A stretch of 64,000 bases of DNA from Casuarius casuarius (taxonomy: Eukaryota > Chordata > Aves > Casuariiformes > Casuariidae), in contig PTFA01000111.1 of NCBI GenBank assembly GCA_003342895.1, forward strand, positions 966,199-1,030,198, written 5' to 3'. Position 1 is the stretch's first letter, and every line of letters starts with the position of its first letter. This document shows, piece after piece, positions 1 to 12,600 of this stretch. Under the pieces are notes generated by a model. That model did not search any database, was not told the origin of the DNA, and saw only the letters and a program-made list of their open reading frames with translations. The position numbers were made by a program, and so were the translations under genes.

Positions 1-3000
1 ATTTACTGCATGGTTCATTCAACACAATAAAAGCATAATGAATAATTAAGTTATGATTAATGAATTACACTTTATGCGTTGGACTAAATTTTTAATAGAA
101 CATTAGACAAAATACATTTGTTGTGCAAATATCTCTTGAATATCTTAAACTAAGATTTAGGGCCACATTTTCACCTGCTATGGCTAGTTTTTCAAGACAG
201 CTTCAAGTCACAAAATGCAATGAAGGCATGCAGAACAATGTACTAAATTCTTGCCTCAAATATTTCCATTAGATATTTCAGCATATGCCTTAAGGTTAAT
301 GATATAAATGCAAGGAATCTTGTGTAATAATTTTAACATGTTCCCTGGGATACTTGTCTGCATTTTAATTATCAGTGATTACTTGGCTAAGATTTGCCTA
401 AGGAACCTGAAAATCAGTTTGCTACAACAGGACAATATAACTGGATAAGTACAGATAGGGAGACATTATTTTTGAAAGAGAAGATAAACTTCAAAACCAG
501 AAGAGGGACAAAGGTAAAGCTATTACACCATAGTGCATGGTCAGTGTATTCCCCTCCCTCCTTTTTCTTTTCCTCCAGCACGCTCAGCAAATTAAAATAA
601 GGAGAAAGAGAAATAATCAAAATTCTGTGGAATAATATTATTTCTGTGAAATAATCAGAATCAGTGTGGAAGATATACAGCAAATAGCAATAACAATATG
701 AGTTGAAAGATGAGATGCTTTGTTATTGATATTATATTAGCCTGCAAATATCATTTAGGTGAAGAAAATCAAACACTCAGAAGTTAGAAATTGGCATATT
801 TAAGGTTGCTTGGGAAAAACAAATTCTTCCAGCCTGTTCAGATAGGTAATTTAATTAAAGATTCTATCCTTTAGTGGGGCCAAATCATAAGAGGATCAAA
901 TTAAAATTGTTTTGATAATTCAGTTTGACTTTTGAATTTAAAACTTTGCAAAAACGAGTAATGTTCTTTTAACTTTGCGAGTATTTTTGAGTTGTTTCTT
1001 GTATGCTCTTTACAGAAGATTGCAAGTTAAAAAAACAAACAAACATGTTGTGTTAATTACAACTGTTACTACACCTTCTATAATACAGCCAAAGCTTCAA
1101 GACCCAGCATGAGTCTGGTAGTGGAGAGGAAGGTTGCGTCTCAGGTACAATGCCCAAATCTTAGAGGGAAAGTAGTTTCGTTTTCTGTCTCGCAAATGCC
1201 TTCCCATCCTCTCTCCCTGCCTCATTTGCTTCTAGAGATCAGGGAATGGGGTTGGTCCAGATGTTTCTGTCAAGACGGGATCCCTTTTCTCCCAGTCTCC
1301 TTAGGCTCTCCCAGTATTGTAGTAGTGCTCGTAGCAGCTGCCATCACTGCTGTCATGTTGCATTTTGGCTGCAGAAAGGATATGCGTTTTTAACTACTTG
1401 CTTTTTCATGTACTATGATTCTGGAAAACTGCCAAGTCTTTCCTGAAAACAGAAGGTAAGAGAAGAGGAAACTACCAGTTTCCAGTAAATCCCAGATAAG
1501 CCAGAATGAAATGTCACTGGAGGAAAAAAGGTTTCCAGCCAAAGATCTTTCTCCCCATTGAACTCCAGAGAAGGAAAATAGGGAGAATTAGGTAAAAAAT
1601 TTCAGTATTTTTTGTTGGTTTTGCTTTTGGTTCCTAAAGCAAATTCTGGCTGTGCTCAGACTGGAAGCTGGAGGTTTGGAACAGCCCGAGAAGGCTGAGC
1701 TGTGGGCAGGTTGGGCCGAGATACGGAACTGCACTGCTTTCCCTTTTACTCCTCATCCTCCCATGTTATAGTATTTGTTGGAAAGAAACACCAGAAGGCA
1801 AGGAGCTGTGATTCTTACCAAGAGGGCTTCTGATCTAGATGGCAGTGGGAATGAGGACCAGGGGAAGACAGCAGAGATANGGCCATTACACTGCAAGCTA
1901 AGAATTGCTCTCACAACAGTCATGTGAAACACAGGCTTGTGAGTTTCAGTATGTGTGGCTTTTGCTAGGGCGGCAACAGCTGCCAGACAGAGATGTGAGT
2001 GCCTTTCTGTCCGTGGCAAAGAGGCCAAGGGAGATTCCTACATCCTGTTTCACGTCATGCTGGAAGAAGATGCAGCTGTTTCTCTCTCCTTTTTCTGACC
2101 CTGTAACTTTCCATTGCTAGGCAGGTGATTCTGTACCATGAGATAAATCAAGTGGAAAACAGTTAAAATACGTTTCTCCCCTCCTCTCTTTTGAGGACAG
2201 AACAATCCTTGGCAATATAGAATTGTTCTGCCTGACTTAAACGTGACTTTTGCTCAGTTTTGCACAGATACTCACTTGAGATGTGGGAGATTATGGTTCA
2301 AGCTTTTCTTCAGTTACTAATACCAAATGACACTCCAGAAGGAGGAACAATGATTTGAGTCGTTGGTGATATGAGTCATTGGCATGAATTAGACATAACC
2401 AAGCACTGAACATCTGCTATAACCTTTGCCACATTATTTTGATAGCAGATTCTATCTTTCTTGAAACAGGTACATGTATNTATAGATCAAGTTTTGCCTT
2501 AAAAAAATGTCCAGAGGAATCAACTTAATCAATTACTGAATGCTTCTAGCCACACTCAGTCTTTTTAAAGAGTCTTCCAAGATGATCCTGTCAGATTCCT
2601 GTTATATTTTGGGTCTGCTGCTTTTCCCCCTCCCCCTCGTATTTTTGTGATGACATTATTCTTTTGTAACAATCACTTTGAGGCAAGGAAGGAGGCTAGA
2701 AAAACACATATCTCTCCATTTAAATTGTGTGGGTTTTAGTCCCTTCCTCTCAACAATCAGGAAGTCTATTTGGAAAAAAAGAAAAAAAAAAAAACCTAGA
2801 AAACAAGAAGTCTATGGTGTATGTTACGTTTTTATAGCAGCTCTTACAGGAGTTCAAATCAGTCTGCGAATGCTCAGGTCCACCCAGCATTTAGCCTCAA
2901 CAATTTTCTGTAACTAGGAATTTATCAAAAGGTTTGTGTGTCAGTCTAAGGAGGATGTGTTTATGTCTGTCGTGAGTATGTGATGATAACCTCTGCACAA

Positions 3001-3410
3001 GTGAAAACTACTTAGAAGGAATAATTTGTTCAATACCTTTTGGAAGGAGAAAGGGCAAGGCTTAGAGAAGGAGGCAGAATGTCAAAGTAAGTGATAGGAA
3101 ATGATGCCTAAATAGTCTCAGGCTGTAGTCCAGTGCTGACCACCTGTACATATTTACAACAGTTTGAGAAATTTATTTTCAGCTGTTCAGCTGGCTGTTG
3201 CCACTCCTTCCTCACCAACCGGCTTCCAGCCTCAGTCTGTGGAATGGAAAGTGCTAGCTTGCTTCAAAACAAGATTAGNTTAAACTGCTGTTGTAGATGG
3301 CTTGAATTAAGGCAACTGATGTTGCACTGAAGGATCTGAGGATGTTTGTGTGTCTTGTTCTCTGACTCAGCTGTGTGGGTTTAACAAACTCCAGCTGAGC
3401 CAATAGCAAA
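1..3410. other. Intron 5' of the NLGN4 exon, no feature seen
   Basis: AT-rich non-coding DNA. The open frames here (up to 94 codons) lack family similarity, overlap on both strands and fit chance. Short homopolymers only, such as the A-run near 2776-2795. Confidence 0.6.
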
Positions 3411-3412
3411 TA

Positions 3413-3909
3413 CAGGCATACCTTGAAGATATTGCGGGTTCGGTTCCAGACCATCACAGTAAAGCGAATATTGCAATAAAGTNAGTCACACAAATTTTTT
3501 GGTTTCCCAGTGCATATAAAAGTTATGTTTACACTATACTGTAGTCTATTAAGTGTGCAATAGCATTATGTCTAAAAAAACAGTGTACATACCTTAATTA
3601 AAAGTACTTTACTGCTAAAAAATGCTAACCATCATCTGAGCCTTCAGCAAGTTATAATCTTTTTGCTGATGGAGAGTCTTGCTTCAATGCCGATGGCTGT
3701 TGATTGATCAGGGTGGTGGTTGCTGAAGGTTGGGGTGGCTGTGACAACTGTGACACAAAATGTGACACAGAGACATAAAGTGAGCATGTGCTGTTGGAAA
3801 AATGGCACTGATAGACTTGCTCAATGCAGGGTTGCCACAAACCTTCAATTTGTAAAGACTGCAATATCTGAGAAGTGCAATAAAGCGAAGCATAAATGAG
3901 GTATGCCTG
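3413..3909 (+). mobile_element. Tigger1-like non-autonomous DNA transposon (TcMar-Tigger)
   Basis: The element is 497 bp and is bounded by inverted termini CAGGCATACC (3413) and GGTATGCCTG (ending 3909), with TA on both sides (3411-3412 and 3910-3911), the target duplication of Tc1/mariner elements. The interior closely follows the Tigger1 consensus as I remember it: the left arm (GATATTGCGGGTTCGGTTCC, the block around 3500-3600, the block near 3640-3740) is joined to the right arm (TGTTGGAAAAATGGCACTGA, the GCAATAAAGCGAAGC block). The central transposase region is deleted, so it moved only with help from a complete relative. Frames of 61-70 codons on the reverse strand are shadows. The family assignment rests on memory of the consensus. 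Confidence 0.88.
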
Positions 3910-3911
3910 TA

Positions 3912-5339
3912 CTATTCCTGCTATGAAGCATTGCCTTGTTAGATGTGTTGGGTAGAACTCATATGTGCATTTAGCAGGACTATTGACGTAATCTTAACTA
4001 TTTAAACTGTCTTCACCCAGCTACTGTTACTTTATTAATAATGTGTTGCTCTGTCTCACTCCTATCACTTGTCCGTTTCAGCTTTTTTGACTAAACTGAT
4101 TCTTGTTCATATACAAGATATTAATCTGTGACTGTACATGAAGCTTTCAAGATACCAAAAGAAATGCAAGTACTAATATATGCATCTTAGGTGGGAGTTT
4201 TTCTTCATGAAAAATTGATAAATGAGGTAGTAGAATTAATGTTACTTTAAAGAGGAAAGCCCTGATTCTGTCCTACATTTGATCTTGGATAGCCCATTAT
4301 CTATATATGATCTGAACCAAAAGTGGTTATAAGACTTTCTATATTACCATTTTATATGCAAAGCAAGAAGTGACCTTCCAAGGATAAGTGAGAACACACT
4401 TCAGATGAAGAGACATCGAAGTGACGGACCCTTAATTGTTCTATAGAGAATACATGCCTCAAATAGTTCACATGCTCTTAATTCATCTGGGAGGAAACAG
4501 AGTTGAGATGTTTCTCCTTGCTCCCAATTTTCTTTGATTTTAATTAATGATGATTTAATGTAAAATGTAGGGAGATGGAACCAGTAACCTCATTGCCCCC
4601 TCTTTCTATAGTGCCTTAATACTAAGATGGAGACCATTCTTATTTCATTTCATTTTCGATTGCTCAGTGTTAAGTGGAGACCTGTTTAAAAATTTCNGTT
4701 AGGTAGTTTTGGAGTTTAGTAAGGTTTGTAAAGAGAGTTAAGATCATTCATTACACCAACTGGTACTCTTGGAAAAAATGAGATTCTGGATTTAGAAGAC
4801 CATCTCCCAATGGGATAAAACCAAAGCAGCAAACTGTGTGCTAGGCAAAAGCCGTCAACGATTATTCTGAGCATTACCTCCTAAAGACATGTAGATATAA
4901 CCACTTTCACAACATAACTAATGCATCAGTTAGAANACTTGAGAGGCACACCTGTGTAGCAGAAATAGGAGGTGGCTCAGTCAGGTAATGAGGACTGAAG
5001 ATAGGATATTATAAAAATTGAAGGCTTCTCCAGAGAAGAGAGAGAAAATAGTAACATGCCATAAATTTGATGCGTCTGTGGACTCTCTAATTTTGTGTAC
5101 TTGTTGGAGGTAAGGATTTAAGTTTTCAGGTTGATCTTGGAGGTTTTAGTAAGTCTGAGTGGAGTATCAGAGCTAAATTTTTCGGTAATAAAGGAATTAT
5201 TTTATAAAAGATGGTCTTTCAGTGATAACTAGCTGTTTCCATCCTTTCTTGATTGTCTGTGTGAATTCATTCTGCTGCAATGCTTGTTTTTTGTTGTTGT
5301 CGTTGTTCCCCCCCCCAAAAAAATAAAACCACACAGTTT
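3912..5339. other. Intron, no feature seen
   Basis: AT-rich sequence without recognisable genes or repeats. A C-run followed by an A-run sits near 5310-5325, next to the GC-rich segment that follows. Confidence 0.55.
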
Positions 5340-5935
5340 CCATGAGGTTGGGAAGCAGTATATCGCAGGCTTAGGATGTGTGGCTTTCGGTCATTCTGTC
5401 ATGGGTGGAACTGATGATTGCAGCGAAGGGCTGTGCTCTGCTTTTGTTTCACGCCATCGCTCTGCTTCCGGTTGGATTTTTTTGGTGCACGAACAGTTTA
5501 TTGGCAGTGATGAGTTTGGTAAGGTTGTGTCAGAGTGCCATGAGGGCCTGGGGCTCCCCAGGGCTGGGGCCGGTGTCAGGGGTGTCGGGTGGGGGCTGCC
5601 GGCAGGGCTGGGCTGGGTCTGGCCACCCGGGTCCATCCCCCTGCCGTGAGGGAGCCAGGCCCCGGGGGAGCCGGGGCAGCCCCAGCCCCAGGGGGTATTG
5701 GGGCCACAGGGCCAGGCTGCAGCTGGAACAAGTGGGACCTATGGGTGGGCAGGGGCCAGGCCATGGCAGGGCTGGAGCCAGGACCAGCACCGGCACTGCT
5801 GCAGCATGGTGGGGCAGCAACTGATGGCCCGGCTGGGCTGAGATGGGACTGGGGCCGGGGGTGGGAGAGGCCAGAGCAGGGGGAGCAGAGACAGCGAGGG
5901 CTGCCGGGGGCCCCAGGGCCTGGACAGGTTAAAAG
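5340..5935. other. G-rich, CpG-rich island of unknown origin
   Basis: Base composition jumps from AT-rich to very GC-rich, most strongly at 5545-5930, with many GGGG runs on the + strand and about a dozen CpGs. Open frames of 74-148 codons appear on both strands, which is usual for GC-rich DNA with few stops; none resembles a protein family I know, and they overlap in conflicting frames. It may be an inserted GC-rich repeat, a retrocopy fragment or a regulatory CpG island. No terminal repeats or target duplications were found. Confidence 0.5.
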
Positions 5936-7262
5936 GACTTCTGTGAGCATTTATTTTAGGCATACAACATAGATGGGATAGATTCTATGATTTTTTTTTA
6001 TTACTAAAATAGTTGAATTTCCTTTGGGACTACTGGCATAGTTTAAACACTGCGAAGGTGAAAATGGGTAAGAGTTCAGTTTTTAAGACAAGGCAGTCCT
6101 GGAAATTCTGATTTTCTTACTATTCAGGACTCTCTGCCTTCACTTAATTGCTAAGTTTGAAAAGACTGCACAAAAACATTTCTTTTTTCATTTTCAGGAA
6201 CACTGCTAAATGCTTATAGATATATGATACGCATGTTGCGGTTTTCTCTTATTAAAGAAACTTAATTTTAAATACTTAGTTCGCTCTTCTCGAAGCAGCA
6301 TTAGGCAGTTACATTCACTTCTGCTGAATTTCAGTGTGAACCCTCTGAGCTGGCACAAATCACCTTCTATAAAATTTTGTTTTATGTCTTTATTCAGCTT
6401 TTGGTTATCCCCGGGTGAAATAAAAAGCCTGAATTAAATATACTGAAGTTCCTTTCATTTAGTCAGCTGTTATGTATAAAAATGTATCTGAACAGGAACA
6501 TTTCAGATAACAAAAATGCGTAGGGGGTTAGCTGTATTGGTACAATTGCGTATGCTGGATGAGCATGTTTCACCTGGAGGTAGCGAAATATTGAGCAGGG
6601 TTGTTGGTGCAGCTTTAAATAAGCTTCCAAATTAATACCCTTTTAAGATGAATGGATAACACTGTTAGGATTGTCATAGAAAAGAACATTATGAAGGTGG
6701 TTTAATAAGCAGAATAGCTAGAAAACTTCTTCAGCTTTAAAAAAAATATATCGACAGTATGTAGTCATTAGAGGAATTTATCATTTCATTGACAGCAGTA
6801 ATTTGTAGGTTAGTGATTGTCAGTTGTTGACAGCAACTGGTCAGTCATACAGCAGACAAAGATGTCAGAATTTTAATCTGATTTGTGTATGTTCTGGCTA
6901 TGAAAATTTTAGGAGAATTTCTTCTTGAGGTACCTATGCTCTTAAGAGAGTCATATGGGAGAAAGGCAGATACATTTATCAGAGCTTGCTTGTGCACAGA
7001 GTGGCATATATGATTTCATCAAGGGTAATTGCTTTACTAGTAATAGCTTGGAAGTGACACAGATAGTCGACATTACTTCGAGCATAGCAAGAACCTCACT
7101 GTAATAGCTGTTTAAGTGCCTTTAGGCACATTTCTTGCTGTTACTTTCAGAAACACAGAAGCAATATTAAAAGGCCCAAAGAGACTTAACTATATACTTG
7201 AAGTGAGGACTGAGTAGATAGATGATCTGAACTCCATGCCACTGGGTGGATTATTCTGTCTC
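5936..7262. other. Intron, no feature seen
   Basis: Composition returns to AT-rich. No coding frame longer than chance and no repeat recognised. Confidence 0.55.
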
Positions 7263-8740
7263 TTATTCATCTGATTCACAATCTACAATCTCTGAAAGCT
7301 GTACCTTGACAGGCTTGAGGATTATTATGTGGAGCTCTTGCTGTTCCAACTGATCTTTAATTTCAGTATGTCTCAGCATGATCTTGAAGCTCTCTTTGGA
7401 TTCTGTTCCTTTGACTTCAAGTTTGTCCTTAATCTCTTTTTTCTTCAGATTGGTNTTTTCCCCTCCCCTTTGTCCCTGGTCTCTCTTCTTTAGCTGTTTC
7501 TTGGCCTCTTTTTCCTCCTCCTTAATCTCAGGCTTGGCCTTTCTCTTCTCTGATTTGAGGCTCAGCCTTTGCTTTTGACACAGGACTGGCACTCCTTCCC
7601 TTTCTCTTTGACCTTAGACTTAGCCTTTTTCATGTCCTTTGTTTTTAATATATTTTATTCTACATCCTTTCCTGGTGTTGCATACTCTGTGGCCTGGAGT
7701 TCCCCTAAGGGGATTTACCGTTCCATTTACCATTCAGATTTCTTAACATGGCAAATCTCTCTTCTGCATCATCAGCATTTCTGTTGTTTGTTTTGCTGTT
7801 TTGGGCTCAGACCACATGAGTTTAATTCTTCCTGACTTCTATATAGCAGTTTGCAGATTGTTCAGAAGATTTTGTTTTGTTTTGTTTTTTAATCTGAAAT
7901 GAGTCTAACATCTTTGTTTTCAGATTGCTTTTTGGGTTTTGTTTTTCTGCTGTGTTTTCTTTTTTGCTTTTTTTGTTGGCTTTTGTTTTTTTCTGAAGCG
8001 GCTCAGGCTTTTTACCTGCAGTATTTATTTGTAGGTTTGTTTGGAATTTCANTGCACTGCTATTGTCATCCTTTAGATTTTCATTTGTTAGTGNTGTGAA
8101 AATCTTCAGATTTCCTAATAAAATGTATATCATATGTCACCCAAGTATTTATTCCTATTCTTTCTTCTGATCAGGAGTTTTCATCNGTCTCCTCTGCCAT
8201 ATCACATACAGTATCTTTCATTTCATAGGTATCATAGTTTGTGATAATCCTGCTGTAACCCACATGAGAAATGTACTCACATTTTGCCGTTAGTCTTATT
8301 AGAAAAGAATATGCGGGTGTATCTAAATACTTTTGAAGACAAGAAGATTTTCCAAGAAATATTAGTTCTGATATACTTGGAAAAATGAAGTAGCTTGTCT
8401 TAGAAACAGCTTCATTCCTCCTTCCTTGTCTCCATCCAGTGGAGGTGGCCTCAACCTTTCAATTTCTGCGGTATCGTTCCTCTGCTGCTGCAGTCATATG
8501 TTTGGAAGCAGCCCATTTTTTCTGCAGAGCAGTTTTGGATTGTCATTTATGTTAGGCTGTTCTGCTTGCTTTCTCTGTTCATCTTTGGTTTCTACTAGGA
8601 TTTTTCCTGACCTTGCAGACCTTGCCACAGATTCATATCTCATCTTTTTTTTTTTTTTTTTAGCTTGTCTCTGAAGCCACCCACCTGTTCTGTGGGAAAT
8701 TCTAGTTGCTTGTGGCTGAGGAAACAATCCCTCACCTCTG
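7263..8740 (-). pseudogene. Decayed lysine-rich coding sequence, probable processed pseudogene
   Basis: Read on the - strand, several adjacent frames look like coding sequence broken by stops and frameshifts. About 8727-8494 gives a segment with RYESVARSARSGKILVETKD. About 8455-8180 is open without an ATG and ends in DMAEETDENS. About 8133-7822 is rich in Lys, Asn and Gln. About 7592-7263 is strongly Lys/Glu-rich and ends in IVDCESDE with a TAA. Together they would encode roughly 480 residues of a charged, nuclear-type protein without introns. Frames shift at least three times and internal stops occur, so it is not functional. No poly(A) tail is visible after the stop, so retroposition is inferred only from the lack of introns. 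I could not identify the parent gene. Confidence 0.45.
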
Positions 8741-9081
8741 ACTTCAGAGGAGTGTCAGTCTCTCTTTCCTGCTTTCTCTGAGTATGCTACTTCAAGGGGA
8801 TCCTTATGGGACAGGCAGCAATCAAGACCAGAGGCACAGGTAGGTTCGTAGGTAAAGCAGATAGACGAAGCAGAGAGTTGTGATGAAACTACTATGTTAG
8901 AGGGAGAGAGAAGCAACACAAGTTCCAGCATATCTTTCTGATATGCTTGAAGACAATGAATACAACTGGAAGTACATCCATTTAGGGGGAGATTTTTAGA
9001 TGAGAGGCTTCCTGTCTACTGGCATGCTACTTTTGGCTAAAGCTGAACAGCAGATGCAACATTACTGAGTCCCCCCATAAG

Positions 9082-9621
9082 ATCACAGAATCACAGAATG
9101 GTTGAGGTTGGAAGGGACCTCTGGGGATCATCTAGTCCAACCTCCCTGCTCAAGTAGGGTCACCTAGAACAGGATCACATTGTCCAGGACCCTGTCCTGA
9201 TGGCTTTTGAATATCTCCAAAGAAAGCTACTCCACAGTCTCTCTGGGCAACCTGTTCCAGTGCTCTGTCACCCTCGCAGTAAAGAAGTTTCTCCTTCTGT
9301 TCAGACGAAGCTTCCTGTGTTTCAGTTTGTGCCTGTTGCCTCTTGTCCTGTCACTGGGCACCACTGAGAAGAGTCTGGCCCCATCCTCTTTACACCCTCT
9401 CTTCAGATACTCCCCTCAGTCTTCTCTTCTCCAGGCTGGACAGGCCCAGCTCTGCAGCCTTTCCTCATAAGAGAGATGCTCCAGTCCCTACATCATCTTA
9501 GCAGCCCTTCTCTGGACTTGCTCCAGTAGCTCCATGTCTCTTTTGTATTGAGGAGCCCAGAACTGGACACAGTACTCCAGGTGTGACCTCACCAGGGCTG
9601 AGTAGAGGGGGAGAATCACTT
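9082..9621 (-). mobile_element. CR1 LINE fragment, 5'-truncated, minus orientation
   Basis: The + strand starts with ATCACAGAATCACAGAATGG, the reverse complement of the CR1 3' end with its 8-bp (ATTCTGTG) terminal repeats. The typical avian CR1 tail follows: GGTTGGAAGGGACCTCT, CATCTAGTCCAACCTCCC, and on to GTGACCTCACCAGGGCTGAG. About 540 bp remain, all from the 3' part, with no complete reverse transcriptase. The 87-codon + strand frame at 9207-9470 is antisense to it and not a gene. The exact 5' break on the right side is uncertain by some 20 bases. Confidence 0.93.
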
Positions 9622-12600
9622 CAGATTTTCCATGTTAATGAGTTTCCTCTCTCTTGCTTAAGAGAGAGTTCCTGTACATTTAGCAAACAAGAAGCTACAT
9701 TTTACTGCCTTCTAAATTACTTGATACTTACATTTGTTTTAAGTAAAGAAAATAAGGTCCCACCACTTTTTTCTTAGATATCTGTAAGTCAGTTGGTATA
9801 TGTGAGGAGTGGATGGTTGTTTTCTTACTTAAAGCCCATACTTTTTGGCTCATGAGGTAAGTCAGACTTGTAACATTCAGGATGCCTAATTTTTCCCACT
9901 CAACGTAAAGGAAGCGTGAGGTCAGATTTAAATATTTAGCTTTTAAATTCCTAAATTAGGGCAAAAGTGGGTTTTTTTGCATACTTCTGACACTCTTCCA
10001 GCTGGTATGTGTCCATTTCCTGGTGCAAGATCTATGTTTATCTGACTCTTCTTTTCTGAACCCCCCTGAATGGTCTAGACAATAAACAATTAAAAGAGAA
10101 TCATCTGCTTATCAACTGTTCTGACTTCCGGGCAGTTGATGCTGCGAGAACATCACAAAACTGCCCAGGCACATCTACCCATTGTCTTCTCAATGGTTTT
10201 CTGATTATAGTTTAAAAAATTTGGAAAGCTAATTGCTACGGAATGTGTCACTACATATGCAAAGCTTAAATTTTGATTCGAGGAAAGCTTATTAATAAAA
10301 TTGTCAGAACAGAAGAATTAATTTGATATCAGACTGAGTCAATAGAGAAAAATATGCAAGCACTGTAACTGACACAAATTTAAAGATATATTTAAAGATG
10401 CATTAAGGACTGCATTTAAAGTTGCTGCATTTAGAGATGCTTTGTTTTTTTCAGAACTACCTCATGAACCTGACTGCTCAAATTGAAGTTAATTATGATA
10501 TTCTAGTCATTGTGATGAATAAAATTGAGCATGAAAGACTAAGTAATTCTGTTTAGGTTATGGCCGGATATTGCAAAACACTGTTGCAAAACACTGTTAC
10601 AGGTTTTCAGTATTGCTGGAGAGACTGGGTCGTAATGTTAAAAAGCCAAGACACTTCTGCGTCAGAGGTTTAATTTCTTGTAAATATAATGCTAGAACAT
10701 AAGCCTTAGTTGTTTTTAATTGTATTTGCTGTATTGCCTACAAAATCAGACTGTTGTGATAAATCTAGGGAAAAAGCCAAATAAGTCAAATTGAGCAACA
10801 TTAAAACTGGGGTGATTATAATACCATCAGACTTCTATATTTTGTCTTACAACTTGACTACTAGTCATTTTACATATGTGTGCTGTGGTTTGTGCCCAAG
10901 AACATACTACTACAAAGGAATTGTAGTGTTTGCAATTGTTAAGAGAATGATTGCATATCACAGGAATTAAGTCTGAAGAAGAGCTGTAAATGGACAAGAG
11001 AGATCAGTGGTTTAGCAGTCTAAACTATAATTTAGTCATCTACGATTAAAATCAATCTGGCAAGGAGAATTAGGAGATCTATAAAACAAATAGAATGGAG
11101 GTGAAAAGGATAAACATGGAGGTACAAAGACAAAGACTTGGAAAACTAAGTCTTCAAAAACCTAATTGACAGATAGCACTTCCTTCATTCATTTTTATGC
11201 TTCAAAGCTGAACATTGCTTTGGTGCTATGCAGAGACCTGAGGTGAGTTTTGTTCACTTCCTGCAGTAGGAATTAAACTATAAAGAGTGACCAAATAAAG
11301 ACATACAAGTTCAAACTTAACTGAGAAGGGAAAGAATGTTGGGCTTAGTGGATATTCACTGTCCAGCCATTCCTTAAAACCTTCCTTATTTCTTATATCC
11401 TAGGTTTAATCACCTACTACTCTCGGAGAATTGGAATGGCTGTCAGAATCTACATAGTGAGCAGTGAAATCTCCGGTAAAAGTGACACTAGCATACGGAG
11501 AGATTTAAGGCATTACCATAGCTTGGAATAAAGATTGCTCTAAACTTCAACATCTGATTCCTCAATGGGTGTGTATGAAAATTTCCAGTGTTGCCAGGCT
11601 TCCCATGCACTAAGTGTCCAGATGGACACTTTCACAGTTTAGCTAGGATGTTTCACACATTATTTATTCATGAAGAATTGTGCTTTGCTTCCATATTCTT
11701 AAATTTCTCCCTTTCAGGCAGAAATATGTATATTCAGGTATCCATCCACTGATATATATTTCCAGTTTCTAAAGATAACCACCTTCTTTATACTGAAGTA
11801 AGCCTTGTGTTTGCAGCTCTTAAAATGAATTGCCCTTACATTGAGTGGTTTAGTTGTAGTAAGTCAAAGAATTAATGAGAGCAACAGTTATTCAGTGTGA
11901 TTAAGACTGCAGAATCTGCCAGTGGCGCGTAAGGATTAAATTCTGATTTCATTTACACCACTGATTTTGGACAAAAATAAAGTGCAAAAATCTGACTGAT
12001 TTTTTTTTCTCTAGATGATATGAGGATATTTTCTGAAATACAAGATGGAAACTCAGTGCATTAAAATACAGTTTTTTTAATGGTCCATAGGATCTTCATT
12101 GATAACAACCAATAATTTCTTATAATAGACTGTAACTATATTTGCATACTTAGTGTGTGTTTGTGTGTGTGTGCATTGTTTGTGATGGTAGTCATGTTTT
12201 AGCAGTTATCTGGAAGTCATGTCTGTTCCTACTGAAAAGTAGATGGGCTTTGAAAGCCATGTAAGTTTGCAGAACATGTTTATCAGCTCATGGCAGAAGT
12301 GTTTGCACTCTGTTAATAACCACTATACTGGGGCCAAATGCATTGTGTGATTTTTCAGACACGGTTTGTTTGCTTCAATTTTATTAGCAAGCTAGTAGGA
12401 ATACTGGATGGCCTAACCCTGTCTTCTGTAATGTGTTTTGAAATTGTATTTTCCACACAAAGTGCTTGTCTCTAACGATTAACTTAGTCATAATAATTAT
12501 AAATGATATGCAGTGCCTTGATGCTTTGAGAGGGGTACAGCAAAAAATAAAAGCAGTCCATGAATTTCCCCTGCAAAATATATGCAGCTATTAGTGCCAT

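Noticed and set aside
3652..3893. 70- and 61-codon minus-strand frames
   Set aside because: They lie inside the Tigger1-like element, whose transposase region is deleted.
5378..5972. Frames of 121-148 codons on both strands in the GC-rich island
   Set aside because: Overlapping frames in conflicting registers and strands, Gly/Pro/Ala-rich composition and no family similarity; explained by few stop codons in GC-rich DNA.
9207..9470. 87-codon + strand frame
   Set aside because: It is antisense to the 3' region of a CR1 LINE.
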